Source of the DNA: Xanthomonas codiaei
Lineage (GTDB): Bacteria > Pseudomonadota > Gammaproteobacteria > Xanthomonadales > Xanthomonadaceae
Length of the DNA stretch: 64,000 bases
Assembly (NCBI RefSeq): GCF_002939785.1
Contig: NZ_MDEC01000003.1
Coordinates: forward strand, 186,001 to 250,000
Reading direction: 5' to 3'
Part shown: one piece after another, positions 35,152-44,538 of the stretch
How the letters are laid out: each line of letters opens with the position of its first letter
Position numbering within the stretch: the stretch's first letter is position 1
The notes under the pieces: generated by a model
Told to the model about the DNA's origin: nothing
The model's input: only the letters and a program-made list of their open reading frames with translations
Database searches by the model: none
Position numbers and translations under genes: made by a program

Positions 35152-35199
35152 TACACGGGGCGACACTGCCATGTGCCTCAAGGCAGGCGGAAGCTGGCC

Positions 35200-35673
35200 T
35201 CAGGCGGCGATGTCGTCGACGTGGCCCTGGTTCAACTCCTCGGTGGTGGCTTCGCGCACTTGCACCACTTCCACTGCGAAATGCAGGGTCTGCCCGGCGA
35301 GCGGGTGGTTGCCGTCCACGGTGACCTGCTTGGGACCGACCTCGGTCACGGTGACCAGCACCGGCCCCTGTTGGGTGCGTGCCTCGAACTGGACGCCCGG
35401 CACCACGTCCACATCGGTCGGGAAGGCATCGCGCGGCACGTGCTGGACCAGCTGCTCGTGGCGTGGGCCATAGCCTTGTTCCGGGGCGACATCGGCAGTG
35501 AGGGTATCGCCGACCTGCCTGCCGTCCAGGGCCTGCTCCAGGCCAGGGACGATATTGCCGGCACCATGCAGGTAGCTCAGCGGCGTGTCCGGGGTGGAAC
35601 GGTCCAGTACCTGGCCGCTGTCGTCGGAAAGGGTGTAATGGATGGTCGCAACGCGACCCTGGCTGATTTCCAT
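35200..35673 (-). CDS. FKBP-type peptidyl-prolyl isomerase, SlyD-like
   Basis: A 157-residue isomerase/chaperone. The FKBP half contains HYTLSDDSGQVLDRS and IVPGLEQALDGRQVGD, and an insert-in-flap (IF) domain is present (GPRHEQLVQHVPRDAFP to VTEVGPKQVTVDGNHPLAG, where GNHPLAG is highly characteristic). The histidine/cysteine metal-binding tail of E. coli SlyD is absent; the protein ends shortly after FAVEVVQVREAT. It probably assists folding of cytosolic proteins. Confidence 0.92.
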   Translation of the reverse strand: MEISQGRVATIHYTLSDDSGQVLDRSTPDTPLSYLHGAGNIVPGLEQALDGRQVGDTLTADVAPEQGYGPRHEQLVQHVPRDAFPTDVDVVPGVQFEARTQQGPVLVTVTEVGPKQVTVDGNHPLAGQTLHFAVEVVQVREATTEELNQGHVDDIAA

Positions 35674-36049
35674 TGGAAACCTCCATGAGGGGGATCAAGG
35701 GGAGTGCATCGGCGGATTCACGATGCGAAGAGATGCCGCAGGCACACCGTAGGCAATCGGGCTGCATCATGCAACCGCTGCCGGAGGGGCTATTGGGCCG
35801 AGGATCAGGTTGGTGGAAACGCGCCTGTCGGCGGCACTGCCGAACGGCGCTGCACATGCGCCGTGCGCGCAAGACAGACAGGTGTACCGGCGTGAGTGGT
35901 CATCACGCATGGCGTCGCGTGCCGGCTGCGATCCGGCGCGCTGGTGCGACTCGATGCCACGCCCACAACAGGCAACGTGGATCCTGCAGATTCTGCAGAA
36001 ACGCGCAAGCGCGCCTGCCAGTTTTACATTGCATGCGTGTGGATGGCGC
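35674..36049. other. Intergenic region
   Basis: About 375 bases between the SlyD-like gene and the CDF transporter. No ribosome-site-supported frame, terminator or repeat was seen. Confidence 0.4.
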
Positions 36050-37102
36050 TCAGTCTGCCTGCGCGCCACGTTCGATCTGGGTGCGTCGCGCGCGCCAGGT
36101 TTCCGGCGTCTGCGGCTTGACGAACAAGGCGGTGATCTCCGGATGCTGGCGCTTGGCCGCCGCTTCGATACGTGCGACGCAGGCTTCGATTTCCGGCGTG
36201 CTGCGGGTATCCTCGAATTCGGCACTCAGCGCGGCCACCACCTGGTTGGGACCCATCTGCATGGTCAGCACGCCATTGGCGGCGCGTACGTCCGGGTCGC
36301 TGGCAGCAATGCGCAACAGTGACGCGCTGACATGCGCATGCGCAGGTTCGCCGATCAGCAAGCCCTTGGTTTCGCGTGCCAGCAGGAAGGCGGTGAAGGC
36401 GAGCACGCCTGCGATGCCGATCGAGGCAATGCCGTCGAGCTGCGGCATGTCCAATAGGTGTGCGCCGGCAAGGCCGAGCAGGGCCATGAACAAGCCGATC
36501 AGTGCGGCGCTGTCTTCCAGCAGCACGGTGAAGGTGCTGGGGTCCTTGCTCTTGCGAAACGCCTCGAAGTAACCCATGCGGCCCTTCTTGGCGCGGAACT
36601 CGCGCAATGCCACCACCCAGGAGATGCCTTCGAACACGATGGACACGCCGAGCACGCCGTAGGCGATCAGGTGATTCTTGGCTGGCTCGGGATGGCGTAG
36701 ATGCACGATGCCTTCGTACAGCGATACGCCGGCGCCCATCGCAAACACCAGCAGCGCCACGATGAAGCTCCAGAAGTACAGCTCGCGCCCGTAGCCGAAC
36801 GGATGGGTAGGTGTGGGCGCGCGCGCCGCACGACGCAGGCCATGAAGCAGCAGCACTTCGTTGACGGTGTCCACCAGCGAATGCACGCCCTCGCTGAGCA
36901 TGGCCGAGCTGCCGGAGATGCCGGCAGCGATGAACTTGGCCACCGCAATGGCCAGGTTGCCGGCCAGTGCGACGTAGACCACCAGATGCGAGCCCTTGGT
37001 GTTTTCCGGCCTAACGCTCGTCCCTGCGGCCGTTGCCGCGGCATCGGGCAGGCCGGCGCGCGAGGATGCGGCTTGTGCGGAGGGGTCTGAGGGGTGGGAC
37101 AC
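36050..37102 (-). CDS. Cation diffusion facilitator family transporter
   Basis: A 350-residue inner-membrane protein with about six helices and a C-terminal cytoplasmic domain. TM2 carries MLSEGVHSLVDTVNEV (H..D) and TM5 has LLEDSAALIGLFMALLG (an acidic site), positions used for divalent metals such as zinc or manganese. The unusual HPFGYGRELYFWSF motif is typical of the CDF subgroup with a longer loop. It probably exports divalent cations by proton antiport. It is divergent from yjdM. Confidence 0.87.
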   Translation of the reverse strand: MSHPSDPSAQAASSRAGLPDAAATAAGTSVRPENTKGSHLVVYVALAGNLAIAVAKFIAAGISGSSAMLSEGVHSLVDTVNEVLLLHGLRRAARAPTPTHPFGYGRELYFWSFIVALLVFAMGAGVSLYEGIVHLRHPEPAKNHLIAYGVLGVSIVFEGISWVVALREFRAKKGRMGYFEAFRKSKDPSTFTVLLEDSAALIGLFMALLGLAGAHLLDMPQLDGIASIGIAGVLAFTAFLLARETKGLLIGEPAHAHVSASLLRIAASDPDVRAANGVLTMQMGPNQVVAALSAEFEDTRSTPEIEACVARIEAAAKRQHPEITALFVKPQTPETWRARRTQIERGAQAD

Positions 37103-37213
37103 AGGCGGCCTGCAGTCTTCGGCAAGCGCCGCACTATCGCGCTGCAGCCGTGCCCGCTACGTGATCGCAGCGCTGGCAGCTACAATCCACGCCCGCTTCG
37201 ATCAAGGACTCGC

Positions 37214-37549
37214 ATGTCTACCGTTTCCGCCTGCCCGCAATGCGGCCAGGACAACACCTATGCCGACGGTGCGCTGTCGGTCTGCGCGGACTGCGGTTTC
37301 GAGTGGAGTGAGGGGGAGCCTGCCGCAAGCGCCACCGTGGTACGCGACAGCAACGGCAATGCGCTGCAGGCCGGCGACACGGTGACGGTGATCAAGGATC
37401 TCAAGGTCAAGGGCTCGTCGATTCCGCTCAAGCAGGGCACGGTGATCCGCAATATCCGCCTGGTCGAAGACGATGCCGAGCATATCGAGGGCAACTCGGA
37501 AAAGATCAAGGGACTGGTACTGAAGACCTGCTTCCTGCGCAAGGCTTGA
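37214..37549 (+). CDS. yjdM: YjdM/PhnA-like zinc-ribbon protein
   Basis: A 111-residue protein with an N-terminal zinc ribbon (ACPQCGQDNTY and SVCADCGFEW) and a C-terminal KOW-like beta domain (AGDTVTVIKDLKVKG, LKTCFLRKA). This is the YjdM family, once named for alkylphosphonate use but of unproven function. A -10-like TACAAT lies at 37181-37186, about 30 bases before ATG 37214. Confidence 0.9.
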   Translation: MSTVSACPQCGQDNTYADGALSVCADCGFEWSEGEPAASATVVRDSNGNALQAGDTVTVIKDLKVKGSSIPLKQGTVIRNIRLVEDDAEHIEGNSEKIKGLVLKTCFLRKA

Positions 37550-37811
37550 CCGCTTGCTGGTGGCATGACGGCGTCCAGTCGCGCATGTGAGGTGCTTGGT
37601 CGGGACTGGCATGCGCGCTGCGGCTTCCGTGCACCCAGTCGATCGCGTTGATCGCGGCGCGCAGTGATCCGCGCCGCGGGGCGCCGCACTGGCGCGGCGA
37701 ACTGCACACAGGACGTGCCGCAAGATCAGATGCCATGCGCAACGCGCCAGGCCCGCCCAGCCAAGAACGTATGCCGATACTTGGAGCAGCTACGAAACTA
37801 CCGTGCTCACC

Positions 37812-37885
37812 GCCAGGCGGGCGCGGCCGGTGCCCGGTACGGCATGTAGCACGCGTACACTCCGGCTCCTTCGCGCCATCCGCAT
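37812..37885 (+). repeat. Dispersed intergenic repeat, copy 2
   Basis: About 74 bases matching the copy at 4805-4876, including the shared core GGTACGGCATGTA and the GCCAGGCGG start. It lies in the 37550-37923 intergenic gap, which otherwise holds no recognised gene. Confidence 0.65.
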
Positions 37886-37923
37886 CCACCTGACGATCGC
37901 TCGCCGCGGTGTGGTAGCCGCGC

Positions 37924-38715
37924 TCAGTCGCGCGGGTACACCGCTGCCACCAGGCAGCTCTGGCGCATGCGTGAGAGCCGGCCGCCACGCGTCGTGCCCA
38001 GGTCTCCCTCGTGGCCGGCACCGGCGCTTGCGCCGGCAATGCCGATCTCGTCCAGCACGTCGACCTTGTCGCCGGGATTGCCGCAGATCGCGTTCAAGCC
38101 CATGCCGGACACGAAGCGGATCGGCGGGGCGCCGCTCAGTTCGTTGCAACTGTCCATCAGCTCCACCCGGTAGTGGCGATGCGTGCCGGGATGGCGCGGG
38201 GAGACTTCCACCACCAGCCCCTGCGCATCCTCCGACCAGGCACGCAGCAGGCTGGGATGAAAGCAGTAGCTGGATGAGCCGGCGAAGTTGCGCCGCCGTG
38301 CCTCGCGCACGCTCACGCCTTCCAGGGTCGGCACCTCGCCATGATTGCGGCGACGCGCCAGGTCGGCGAAGTCGCGTGCATCGATCGCAGCAACCTGGGC
38401 AACGGCGCAGCGCTGCTGTCCGGCGCTGGCGTATGCCGGCGCCCCGTTGCAGGCCCAACCGTGTGGTGCGAGCAGGTTCGCATCGGCCTGTGCGCCGAGC
38501 TGCGGGCAGTCCTGCGCCAGCTGCAGGCGGAACAGGCGACCATCGCGTTCGGCCACCGCCAGCGTGCGCGCATCGGCTTGATGGAACTCCGAGACCTGGC
38601 GCGCATCCAGGCAACTGGCATCGGGCGCGGCGGGGCGCGCGGGCTCTGCGGATGCAGCGAGCGCGCAACAGCAGGACAACGCGATGCCAAGCACAGTCGC
38701 GGTGGGCGTACGCAT
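37924..38715 (-). CDS. Secreted protein with two similar halves, DUF6491-like
   Basis: A 263-residue exported protein. The signal peptide is ATVLGIALSCCCALAASAE. After it come SCLDARQVSEFHQADARTL and a block ending LFRLQLAQDCPQL; the second half has a comparable block, YRVELMDSCNELS, then FVSGMGLNAICG. These paired C-rich blocks resemble the DUF6491 layout, though I cannot confirm the family. Starts at 38718 and 38715 are one codon apart and equally possible. Confidence 0.6.
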   Translation of the reverse strand: MRTPTATVLGIALSCCCALAASAEPARPAAPDASCLDARQVSEFHQADARTLAVAERDGRLFRLQLAQDCPQLGAQADANLLAPHGWACNGAPAYASAGQQRCAVAQVAAIDARDFADLARRRNHGEVPTLEGVSVREARRRNFAGSSSYCFHPSLLRAWSEDAQGLVVEVSPRHPGTHRHYRVELMDSCNELSGAPPIRFVSGMGLNAICGNPGDKVDVLDEIGIAGASAGAGHEGDLGTTRGGRLSRMRQSCLVAAVYPRD

Positions 38716-38969
38716 CATGCACATCCTTGGCCAATGAGATAGCTGCATCATGTGCCGGCTGCGTTGCGCTTGCAAACGCCAGCGCAGCGGCGGCAGATCG
38801 TCACGCCGTCGCCGCTGCCCCCGAGGCGTCGCCGCCGTGTCCCGGAGGCGACGCCCGACATGCAGCGTGCGGCTTGCAGGAATTCCGGCAGTGCGCGTGG
38901 GCGGTCACAGGCGCAGCCCGATCGCCGCCGCAGGGCAACGACGAGCGGGCATGCCGGCGTGATGCTTGC

Positions 38970-40061
38970 TTACGGTAGCGCCGGGTAGTCGGTATAGCCC
39001 TTGGCGCCGCCGCCATAGAGGGTGGATTGATCCACCTCGGCCAGCGGGGCGTGTTCGCGCAGGCGACGCACCAGATCCGGGTTGGCAATGAACGGACGGC
39101 CATAGGCGATGGCATCGGCATAGCCGCTGCTGAGGGCACGCTCGGACATCGCACGGTCGTAGCCGTTGTTGGCAATCCAGGCGCCATCGAACTTTGCGCG
39201 CAGTGCAGCGTAGTCGAAGGCGATGTTGTCGCGTGCGCCGCCGGTTGCCCCCTCGATCACGTGCACGAATGCCAAGCCGCCGATCAGGTTCAGCCGCTCC
39301 ACTGCACGTTCGAACAGCGGCTGCGGGTCGGAGTCGTGTGCGCCGTACACCGGGGTGACCGGCGACAGGCGCACGCCGGTGCGCTCGGCACCGATCTCGT
39401 CGGCAATGGCCTGCACCACTTCGGCGAGCAGGCGGGTGCGGTTTTCGATATCGCCGCCGTAGGCATCGGTGCGCTGGTTGGAGCCATCGCGCAGGAACTG
39501 GTCGAGCAGGTAGCCGTTGGCCGCATGCACTTCCACGCCATCGAAACCGGCCTCGATCGCATTGCGCGCGGCGATGCGGTAGTCCTCGATCAGCGCGGGG
39601 ATTTCGTCCAGCGCCAGTGCGCGCGGCTCGGAAACATCCTCGAAGCCGTTCTTGGTGTAGGTCTTGCCCTCTGCACGGATCGCGCTGGGCGCGACCGGCA
39701 CTTCGCCCGGCGGCAGCACGCTGGTGTGCGAGACGCGGCCGACATGCCAGAGCTGCAACACGATCTTGCCGCCACGGCGATGCACTTCATCGGTGACAGC
39801 GCGCCAGCCAGCAACCTGTTCGGTGCTGTGGATGCCCGGCGTGTCCAGGTAGCCCTGGCCGAGCGGGCTGATCTGGGTGCCCTCGGCGACGATCAGGCCG
39901 GCGGTGGCGCGCTGGCCGTAGTATTCGGCGGCCAGTGGCGACGGCACCTGCCCGGCGCCGGCGCGGTTACGCGTCAGCGGCGCCATGATTACGCGGTTGG
40001 CAAGATCCAGCGCGCCCAGGCGCACCGGGGAAAACAGTGGGGAATCAGTGGATGTGGACAT
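38970..40061 (-). CDS. Old Yellow Enzyme family NADH:flavin oxidoreductase
   Basis: A 363-residue FMN-dependent ene-reductase. The barrel begins LFSPVRLGALDLANRVIMAP. The active-site tyrosine/histidine region is present in VEVHAANGYLLDQFL, followed by the RTDAYGG and NRTRLL signature. YADAIAYGRPFIANPDLV is the phosphate-binding end. Similar enzymes reduce N-ethylmaleimide, nitroesters and 2-cyclohexenone. ATG 40061 is chosen because the family N-terminus begins there; the frame is open upstream but is unlike the family. Confidence 0.92.
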   Translation of the reverse strand: MSTSTDSPLFSPVRLGALDLANRVIMAPLTRNRAGAGQVPSPLAAEYYGQRATAGLIVAEGTQISPLGQGYLDTPGIHSTEQVAGWRAVTDEVHRRGGKIVLQLWHVGRVSHTSVLPPGEVPVAPSAIRAEGKTYTKNGFEDVSEPRALALDEIPALIEDYRIAARNAIEAGFDGVEVHAANGYLLDQFLRDGSNQRTDAYGGDIENRTRLLAEVVQAIADEIGAERTGVRLSPVTPVYGAHDSDPQPLFERAVERLNLIGGLAFVHVIEGATGGARDNIAFDYAALRAKFDGAWIANNGYDRAMSERALSSGYADAIAYGRPFIANPDLVRRLREHAPLAEVDQSTLYGGGAKGYTDYPALP

Positions 40062-40305
40062 CAGCAACCAGTCGAGTTGGACCACACGCAAGGCGCGGCA
40101 CCGCGCCGATCGCGGTGCTCCACAGCGATGGTGGCGGACCCAAGCGGATTCGAGCGACGCCGATGGGACACAGCGTCTCCTGGCGCACTGAGGCGAGCGA
40201 AACCTTGACGGACAAGGAGCGTGGGCTGAATCGCCCGGAACACCGGCCTTTCCTGTGTTGCTGCATTGCACAATAATAAGCCGCCCCGTCAATCTGGAGT
40301 CGGGC

Positions 40306-41514
40306 ATGTCCGATATCGATCCTTCCGCCCCGCGCGTGCCTCGGCGCGATTACGTGCTGATCCTGCTGGCGCTGGCGATGGGCGGCTTTGCGATCGGCAT
40401 CAGCGAATTTTCCACGATGGGCCTGATGACGCAGATTGCGCGGGGCCTGCAGATCAGCGAGCCGCAGGTAGGCCATGTCATTAGTGCCTACGCGCTCGGC
40501 GTGGTGGTCGGTGCGCCATTGCTGGCGATCCTGGGCGCGCGTTGGCCACGGCGCACCTTGTTGCTGCTGCTGATGGTGTTCTACGCGCTCGGCAACCTCG
40601 CCAGCGCGTTGGCGCCGAGCTATCACACGATGTTGCTATGCCGCTTCATCGCTGGACTGCCGCATGGCGCGTATTTCGGCGTCGCCTCGTTGGTGGCCGC
40701 ATCGATCAGCCCGCCCAATCAGCGCGCAACGGCGGTGGGACGCGTGCTGCTGGGCTTGAGCGTGGCGTTGCTGGTGGGCAATCCGCTGGCGACCTGGCTG
40801 GGGCAGATCGTCAGCTGGCGCTGGGCGTACGCGTCGGTGTCGGTGATCGCATTGGGCACGGTCGCGGCGGTGGCTGCCTTGTTGCCGCCCGCGCCGGACG
40901 AGCCCCGCCAGCAGCCGCTGCGCGAACTGCGTGCGTTCAACCGGCCGCAGGTGTGGTTGGCGCTGGGGATCGGTGCGGTGGGGTTTTCCGGCATGTTCTG
41001 CGTCTTCAGTTATCTGGCGCCAACGCTGACGGCAGTGACCGGCGTGGAGCCGGCGCGCATCCCCCTGGCGATGGCGGCCTTCGGCGTGGGCGGCGTGCTT
41101 GGCAGCATCCTGGGCGGTTGGCTGTTCGATCGCCTGCAGTTTCGCGCGGTGCCGGTGCTGCTGGGGTGGTCGATCGTGGTGATGCTGACGTTTCCGTTGG
41201 CCGCGCATTCGGGGCTGTGGGTATTCGTCTCCATCGTCGCGGTGGGCACCATGGGCGCCCTGGCGCCTGCATTGCAGACCCGCCTGATGGATGTGGCCGC
41301 CGAAGCGCAGACCCTGGCGGCGGCGTCCAACCACGCGGCGTTCAATACCGCCAATGCGCTGGGGCCGTGGCTGGGCGGCATGGCCATCACCGCGGGCTGG
41401 GGCTGGACGTCCACCGGTTATGTGGGCGCTGCCACAGCGCTGGGTGGCCTGCTGATCTATGCGGCAGCGGTGTGGCAGGAGCAGCGTCAGCGCAGCGCGC
41501 TGGCCAGCTATTGA
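40306..41514 (+). CDS. MFS transporter, AraJ-like (DHA1)
   Basis: A 402-residue, 12-helix major facilitator. Motif A-like GARWPRRTLLLLLM follows TM2, and the characteristic early helix GGFAIGISEFSTMGLM is present. These are typical of AraJ/YdhP-like sugar or drug exporters. ATG 40306 is preferred to an upstream in-frame start at 40255, which adds hydrophilic residues not seen in the family. It is divergent from the Old Yellow Enzyme gene, with about 245 bp between. Confidence 0.88.
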   Translation: MSDIDPSAPRVPRRDYVLILLALAMGGFAIGISEFSTMGLMTQIARGLQISEPQVGHVISAYALGVVVGAPLLAILGARWPRRTLLLLLMVFYALGNLASALAPSYHTMLLCRFIAGLPHGAYFGVASLVAASISPPNQRATAVGRVLLGLSVALLVGNPLATWLGQIVSWRWAYASVSVIALGTVAAVAALLPPAPDEPRQQPLRELRAFNRPQVWLALGIGAVGFSGMFCVFSYLAPTLTAVTGVEPARIPLAMAAFGVGGVLGSILGGWLFDRLQFRAVPVLLGWSIVVMLTFPLAAHSGLWVFVSIVAVGTMGALAPALQTRLMDVAAEAQTLAAASNHAAFNTANALGPWLGGMAITAGWGWTSTGYVGAATALGGLLIYAAAVWQEQRQRSALASY

Positions 41515-41862
41515 GGTGAACCGGTGTCGGTTCACCCCTGGCGGGTAACACGACGTCTCTGATATCGCTGTGTTCGAACATCGCGCGTGCGTGCAGGCGA
41601 TGTCTGCCGGGCGCGGTGATTTGCTGTTGCCTGCGTTGTTACTGCAGCGGTGCCAGTCACCGGCCAGGGCGGCCATGCGCCCGCTGAGTTCAGACGCGCG
41701 CACAGCGCCGTGCCGACTGCACCGGTGCAGGTCGTGCCGGTGCCGGTTGTCCAGATCCTGCCAACACCGATGCCGCTGTCGTGCGCGGCCATGTCTCATC
41801 CACGGTCACCTCACGACACGCCATCGAGACTGCGTGCTTGCCAGCAAGCGGACCGAACCGTC
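41515..41862. other. Intergenic region
   Basis: About 350 bases after the transporter. Open frames are present on both strands but lack ribosome sites and family features. No terminator was recognised. Confidence 0.35.
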
Positions 41863-42036
41863 ATGACCGACTTCACTCCACCGCCATGGAAGCGTCCAAG
41901 CCCCGGGCGCAAGGCGTCCACGCCGTTGACCGAAGCGCAGAAGGCCGCGGCCAGGCGGCGAGCAGAGGAGGCTGGGCGCCCATACCCGAATCTGATCGAC
42001 AACATGTGGGCCAGCCGACAACCGAAGGCGCGTTGA
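41863..42036 (+). CDS. Small hypothetical proline/arginine-rich protein
   Basis: A 57-residue basic protein: an N-terminal proline-rich TPPPWKRPSPGRKA, a central helix (LTEAQKAAARRRAEEA) and an aromatic end (PYPNLIDNMWASRQ). The composition looks like a real short protein rather than a random frame, but I recognise no family. Confidence 0.55.
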   Translation: MTDFTPPPWKRPSPGRKASTPLTEAQKAAARRRAEEAGRPYPNLIDNMWASRQPKAR

Positions 42037-42050
42037 TGCGGTATTGGCAT

Positions 42051-42070
42051 CGATGAATCGCGATTCATCG
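42051..42070 (+). promoter_or_regulatory. 20-base perfect palindrome
   Basis: CGATGAATCG is followed immediately by CGATTCATCG, a 20-base perfect palindrome. It could be an operator, a hairpin or a terminator stem. It lies 15 bases after the small gene at 41863 and 178 bases before the gene at 42248. No T-run follows. Confidence 0.5.
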
Positions 42071-42247
42071 GCCGCACGACGGTGTGAGGACGCAGGTCGT
42101 CTCGCTCACATGCCGATTATGCGGGCATCGCCAGCATGGAGCCGTACACAACGCCAAGGCACCGCAATCAACGCATCGATTGCGCCATCCCGAAAGCCAG
42201 CGCAACGCATCACCGCGCCGCGCGGCCCATGCAACCAGGAGCGACAC

Positions 42248-42703
42248 ATGAGCATCCAGAGCAAGACCGAGCACAGCCTCAACGACCTCATCGCCATTTC
42301 CCGCGACGGCAAGGACTTCTACGAAGAAGCCGCTGCCAAGGTGGGCGATGCCGAACTTGCGACGCTGTTCCGCCGTATTGCCGGCGTCAAGAGCGACATC
42401 GTCAGCAATCTGAGCAGCGTAGTGGCATCGGTGGGTGGTACGCCGGAGAAGCATGGCACCATGGTCGGCAGCATGCAGCAGTTCTACGGCAAGGTCCGTG
42501 CAACGCTGGGCGATACCAAGTACGGCTACGTGGCCGAACTGGAAGAGTCCGAAGATCGTCTGCTGAAGGCATTCGATGAAACCATCGCCGACCAGGACAC
42601 CCCGGCTGCCGCACGCGACGCCGCACTGCGTTTGCTGCCGGAAGTGCGTGCCTGCCATGACGTGATGCGCAACCGCAAGCACGCGATGAAGAACGCGGCC
42701 TGA
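42248..42703 (+). CDS. PA2169-type four-helix-bundle protein (DUF2383)
   Basis: A 151-residue soluble helical protein. EHSLNDLIAISRDGKDFYEEAA, RRIAGVKSDIVSNL and FDETIADQDTPAAARDALR-like segments give the ferritin-like DUF2383 pattern. These small proteins are often highly induced by stress and their role is unknown. CAGGAG precedes ATG 42248 with good spacing. Confidence 0.85.
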   Translation: MSIQSKTEHSLNDLIAISRDGKDFYEEAAAKVGDAELATLFRRIAGVKSDIVSNLSSVVASVGGTPEKHGTMVGSMQQFYGKVRATLGDTKYGYVAELEESEDRLLKAFDETIADQDTPAAARDAALRLLPEVRACHDVMRNRKHAMKNAA

Positions 42704-42967
42704 CGTGGCTGCAGACCCGTAGTGCATCACCTCGATGCAGTTCCGGGATGAATCGATACAGGCGGGAGACGGGTGGCGCAAGCTGCCCGTTTCTTTTTGT
42801 GCGGTGTGTAACGTGGTCGCGCTGCGTTCTTCACCATGTGCTGTTCCACGAGTGTGGCGTGTTCCACACAGATGCATGCGGATGCGGCGTATTCGGCAGG
42901 CACCGGGTCTGCTAGTATCCGCCGCCCTTCTTCAGCCAGGCCCGCGCAGGCGGTCGTGGACACCCTC

Positions 42968-43570
42968 ATGAAACAGCAGTTTCTCTATCTGTCATCGGCC
43001 GAGGCGCAGTTGTCGCTGGGCCTGGGCGAGGAGAAGACCACCGAGCGGCTGTTCTTTGCGGTGATGGCAGATGCGCACACCGCAGACCGCGCAACCGACA
43101 TCGCCAATGGGTTGCTGCAGGCAGGGCTGGTGGATGGAAAGCTGCTGGGGCGCGAGCGGCTGCACGTGACCTTGCATCACCTGGGCGATTACGCGGGCGG
43201 ATTGCCGCCGTCGCTGGTCAGCCGGGCCAGCCAGGCCGCCGAACGCATCGCGCTGCCGGCCTTCGATGTGGAGTTCGACCGCGTTGGCACCTTCGGTGGG
43301 CGACGTTCGCAATTGCCCTGCGTGTTGCGCGGCGAAGAGCGGGTGCGCGGGCTGTACGAGTTGCAGGGAGCACTGGGGCGGCAGCTGGCGCATGTGGGCA
43401 TTGCCGGCGATGGGCAGTACACGCCGCACATGACCCTGCTGTATTGCAATCAGGCACTGCCGCAGCGACGTTGCCAGGCACTGGCCTGGACAGTGCGCGA
43501 ATTCGCATTGGTGCGCAGTTTCCTGGGACAGTCGCGCTACCAGATCGAAGGGCGCTGGTCGCTGCACTGA
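42968..43570 (+). CDS. thpR: RNA 2',3'-cyclic phosphodiesterase
   Basis: A 200-residue member of the 2H phosphoesterase family, which opens 2',3'-cyclic phosphates on RNA. The two catalytic HxTx motifs, HVTL and HMTL, are visible at about residues 66 and 153. The N-terminus includes TERLFFAVMAD, the family start. A -10-like TAGTAT lies at 42913-42918 upstream. Start 42968 (MKQQFLYL) precedes the family core by about 20 residues. Confidence 0.9.
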   Translation: MKQQFLYLSSAEAQLSLGLGEEKTTERLFFAVMADAHTADRATDIANGLLQAGLVDGKLLGRERLHVTLHHLGDYAGGLPPSLVSRASQAAERIALPAFDVEFDRVGTFGGRRSQLPCVLRGEERVRGLYELQGALGRQLAHVGIAGDGQYTPHMTLLYCNQALPQRRCQALAWTVREFALVRSFLGQSRYQIEGRWSLH

Positions 43571-43617
43571 ACCGTCGCGCCATGGGCAGACCGGCGCGTA
43601 CGCGCTAGCCTGCGTGC

Positions 43618-44223
43618 ATGGACATCACCACACCGCTGCCGTTGCATGCAGACCACCTGGCCGCACTGGAGCAGGCCTATGCCACGCCTGCGCGCGCCTA
43701 TCATCACTTCGGCCACGTGCGCGCACTGCTGCAGCACTATGCCGAGGTCGCTACCGGGCCGGGCTGGCAGCGGCCGGTCGAAGTCTGGCTGGCGGTGCTG
43801 TTCCACGATGCGGTGTACCACCCCGGGCGCAGCGACAACGAAGCGCAATCGGCGGCCTGGGCACTGGAGTGCATCCCGCGCTGGTGGCCACAGGCCGAAG
43901 TGGACCTCGCGCGCGTGCAGGCACTGATCCTGCTCACTGCACGGCATGGCCAGCTGCAACCGAACGATGTCGACGAAGAGGCGGCGCTGTTTCTGGATTG
44001 CGACATGGCGATTCTGGCGGCGCCGGCCGAGATCTTCGATGCCTACGACCGCGCAATCGCCGACGAATACCGGGGGCATGTGCCTGCGGTGCTGTTCCGG
44101 CTGAACCGGCGGCGTTTCCTGGCCGGCCTGCTCAAGCGTCCGCGCATCTTTCTCAGCGCGTATTTCCATGCCAACGCCGATGCTGCGGCGCGCGCCAACC
44201 TGCGTCGTCGGCTGGGCCGTTGA
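43618..44223 (+). CDS. HD-domain metal-dependent phosphohydrolase-like protein
   Basis: A 201-residue protein with an HD fold. Early HHFGHVRALL supplies histidines, FHDAVYH is the HD pair, and a later aspartate lies in LDCDMAIL. This family is sometimes mis-annotated as a receptor subunit; its substrate is unknown. It starts 47 bases after thpR on the same strand. Confidence 0.85.
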   Translation: MDITTPLPLHADHLAALEQAYATPARAYHHFGHVRALLQHYAEVATGPGWQRPVEVWLAVLFHDAVYHPGRSDNEAQSAAWALECIPRWWPQAEVDLARVQALILLTARHGQLQPNDVDEEAALFLDCDMAILAAPAEIFDAYDRAIADEYRGHVPAVLFRLNRRRFLAGLLKRPRIFLSAYFHANADAAARANLRRRLGR

Positions 44224-44274
44224 TGGGCCAGTGCGCTGCGGTGCGCCGCGTCGGGGAGGTTGGATCACGCACGC

Positions 44275-44280
44275 TACAAT
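44275..44280 (+). promoter_or_regulatory. TACAAT -10 box, possible leaderless promoter
   Basis: TACAAT ends six bases before the ATG of the next small gene, so transcription would begin at or near the start codon. That would give a leaderless mRNA. The -35 region is weak. Confidence 0.35.
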
Positions 44281-44286
44281 GGCCGC

Positions 44287-44469
44287 ATGCACGAGCTCGC
44301 CGCTTCCGCCGCCGATCCACGCCCGCAACCGCCGCAGGCGCCAGCGCCCAACGAGTGCTGCGAGAGCGGCTGCCCGCTGTGCGTGCACGACCTGTATGCC
44401 GAGGAGCTGAGCCGCTACCGCCAGGCCCTGGCTGCCTGGGAAGCCCGTCAGCAGGCGCAGGCGCGGTGA
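44287..44469 (+). CDS. Oxidoreductase-like (OXLD1-type) small cysteine protein
   Basis: A 60-residue protein with the compact pattern PNECCESGCPLCVHDLYAEE, then LSRYRQALAAWE. This is the short OXLD1-like domain, also found at the ends of some oxidoreductases. Function unknown. Possibly leaderless (see the box at 44275). Confidence 0.85.
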   Translation: MHELAASAADPRPQPPQAPAPNECCESGCPLCVHDLYAEELSRYRQALAAWEARQQAQAR

Positions 44470-44538
44470 GCGAAGCACGGCGCTTCGCGCTACGTGCCGG
44501 AACGATTATCTTTGGACCACTTTCCCCGATGGTGCGAC

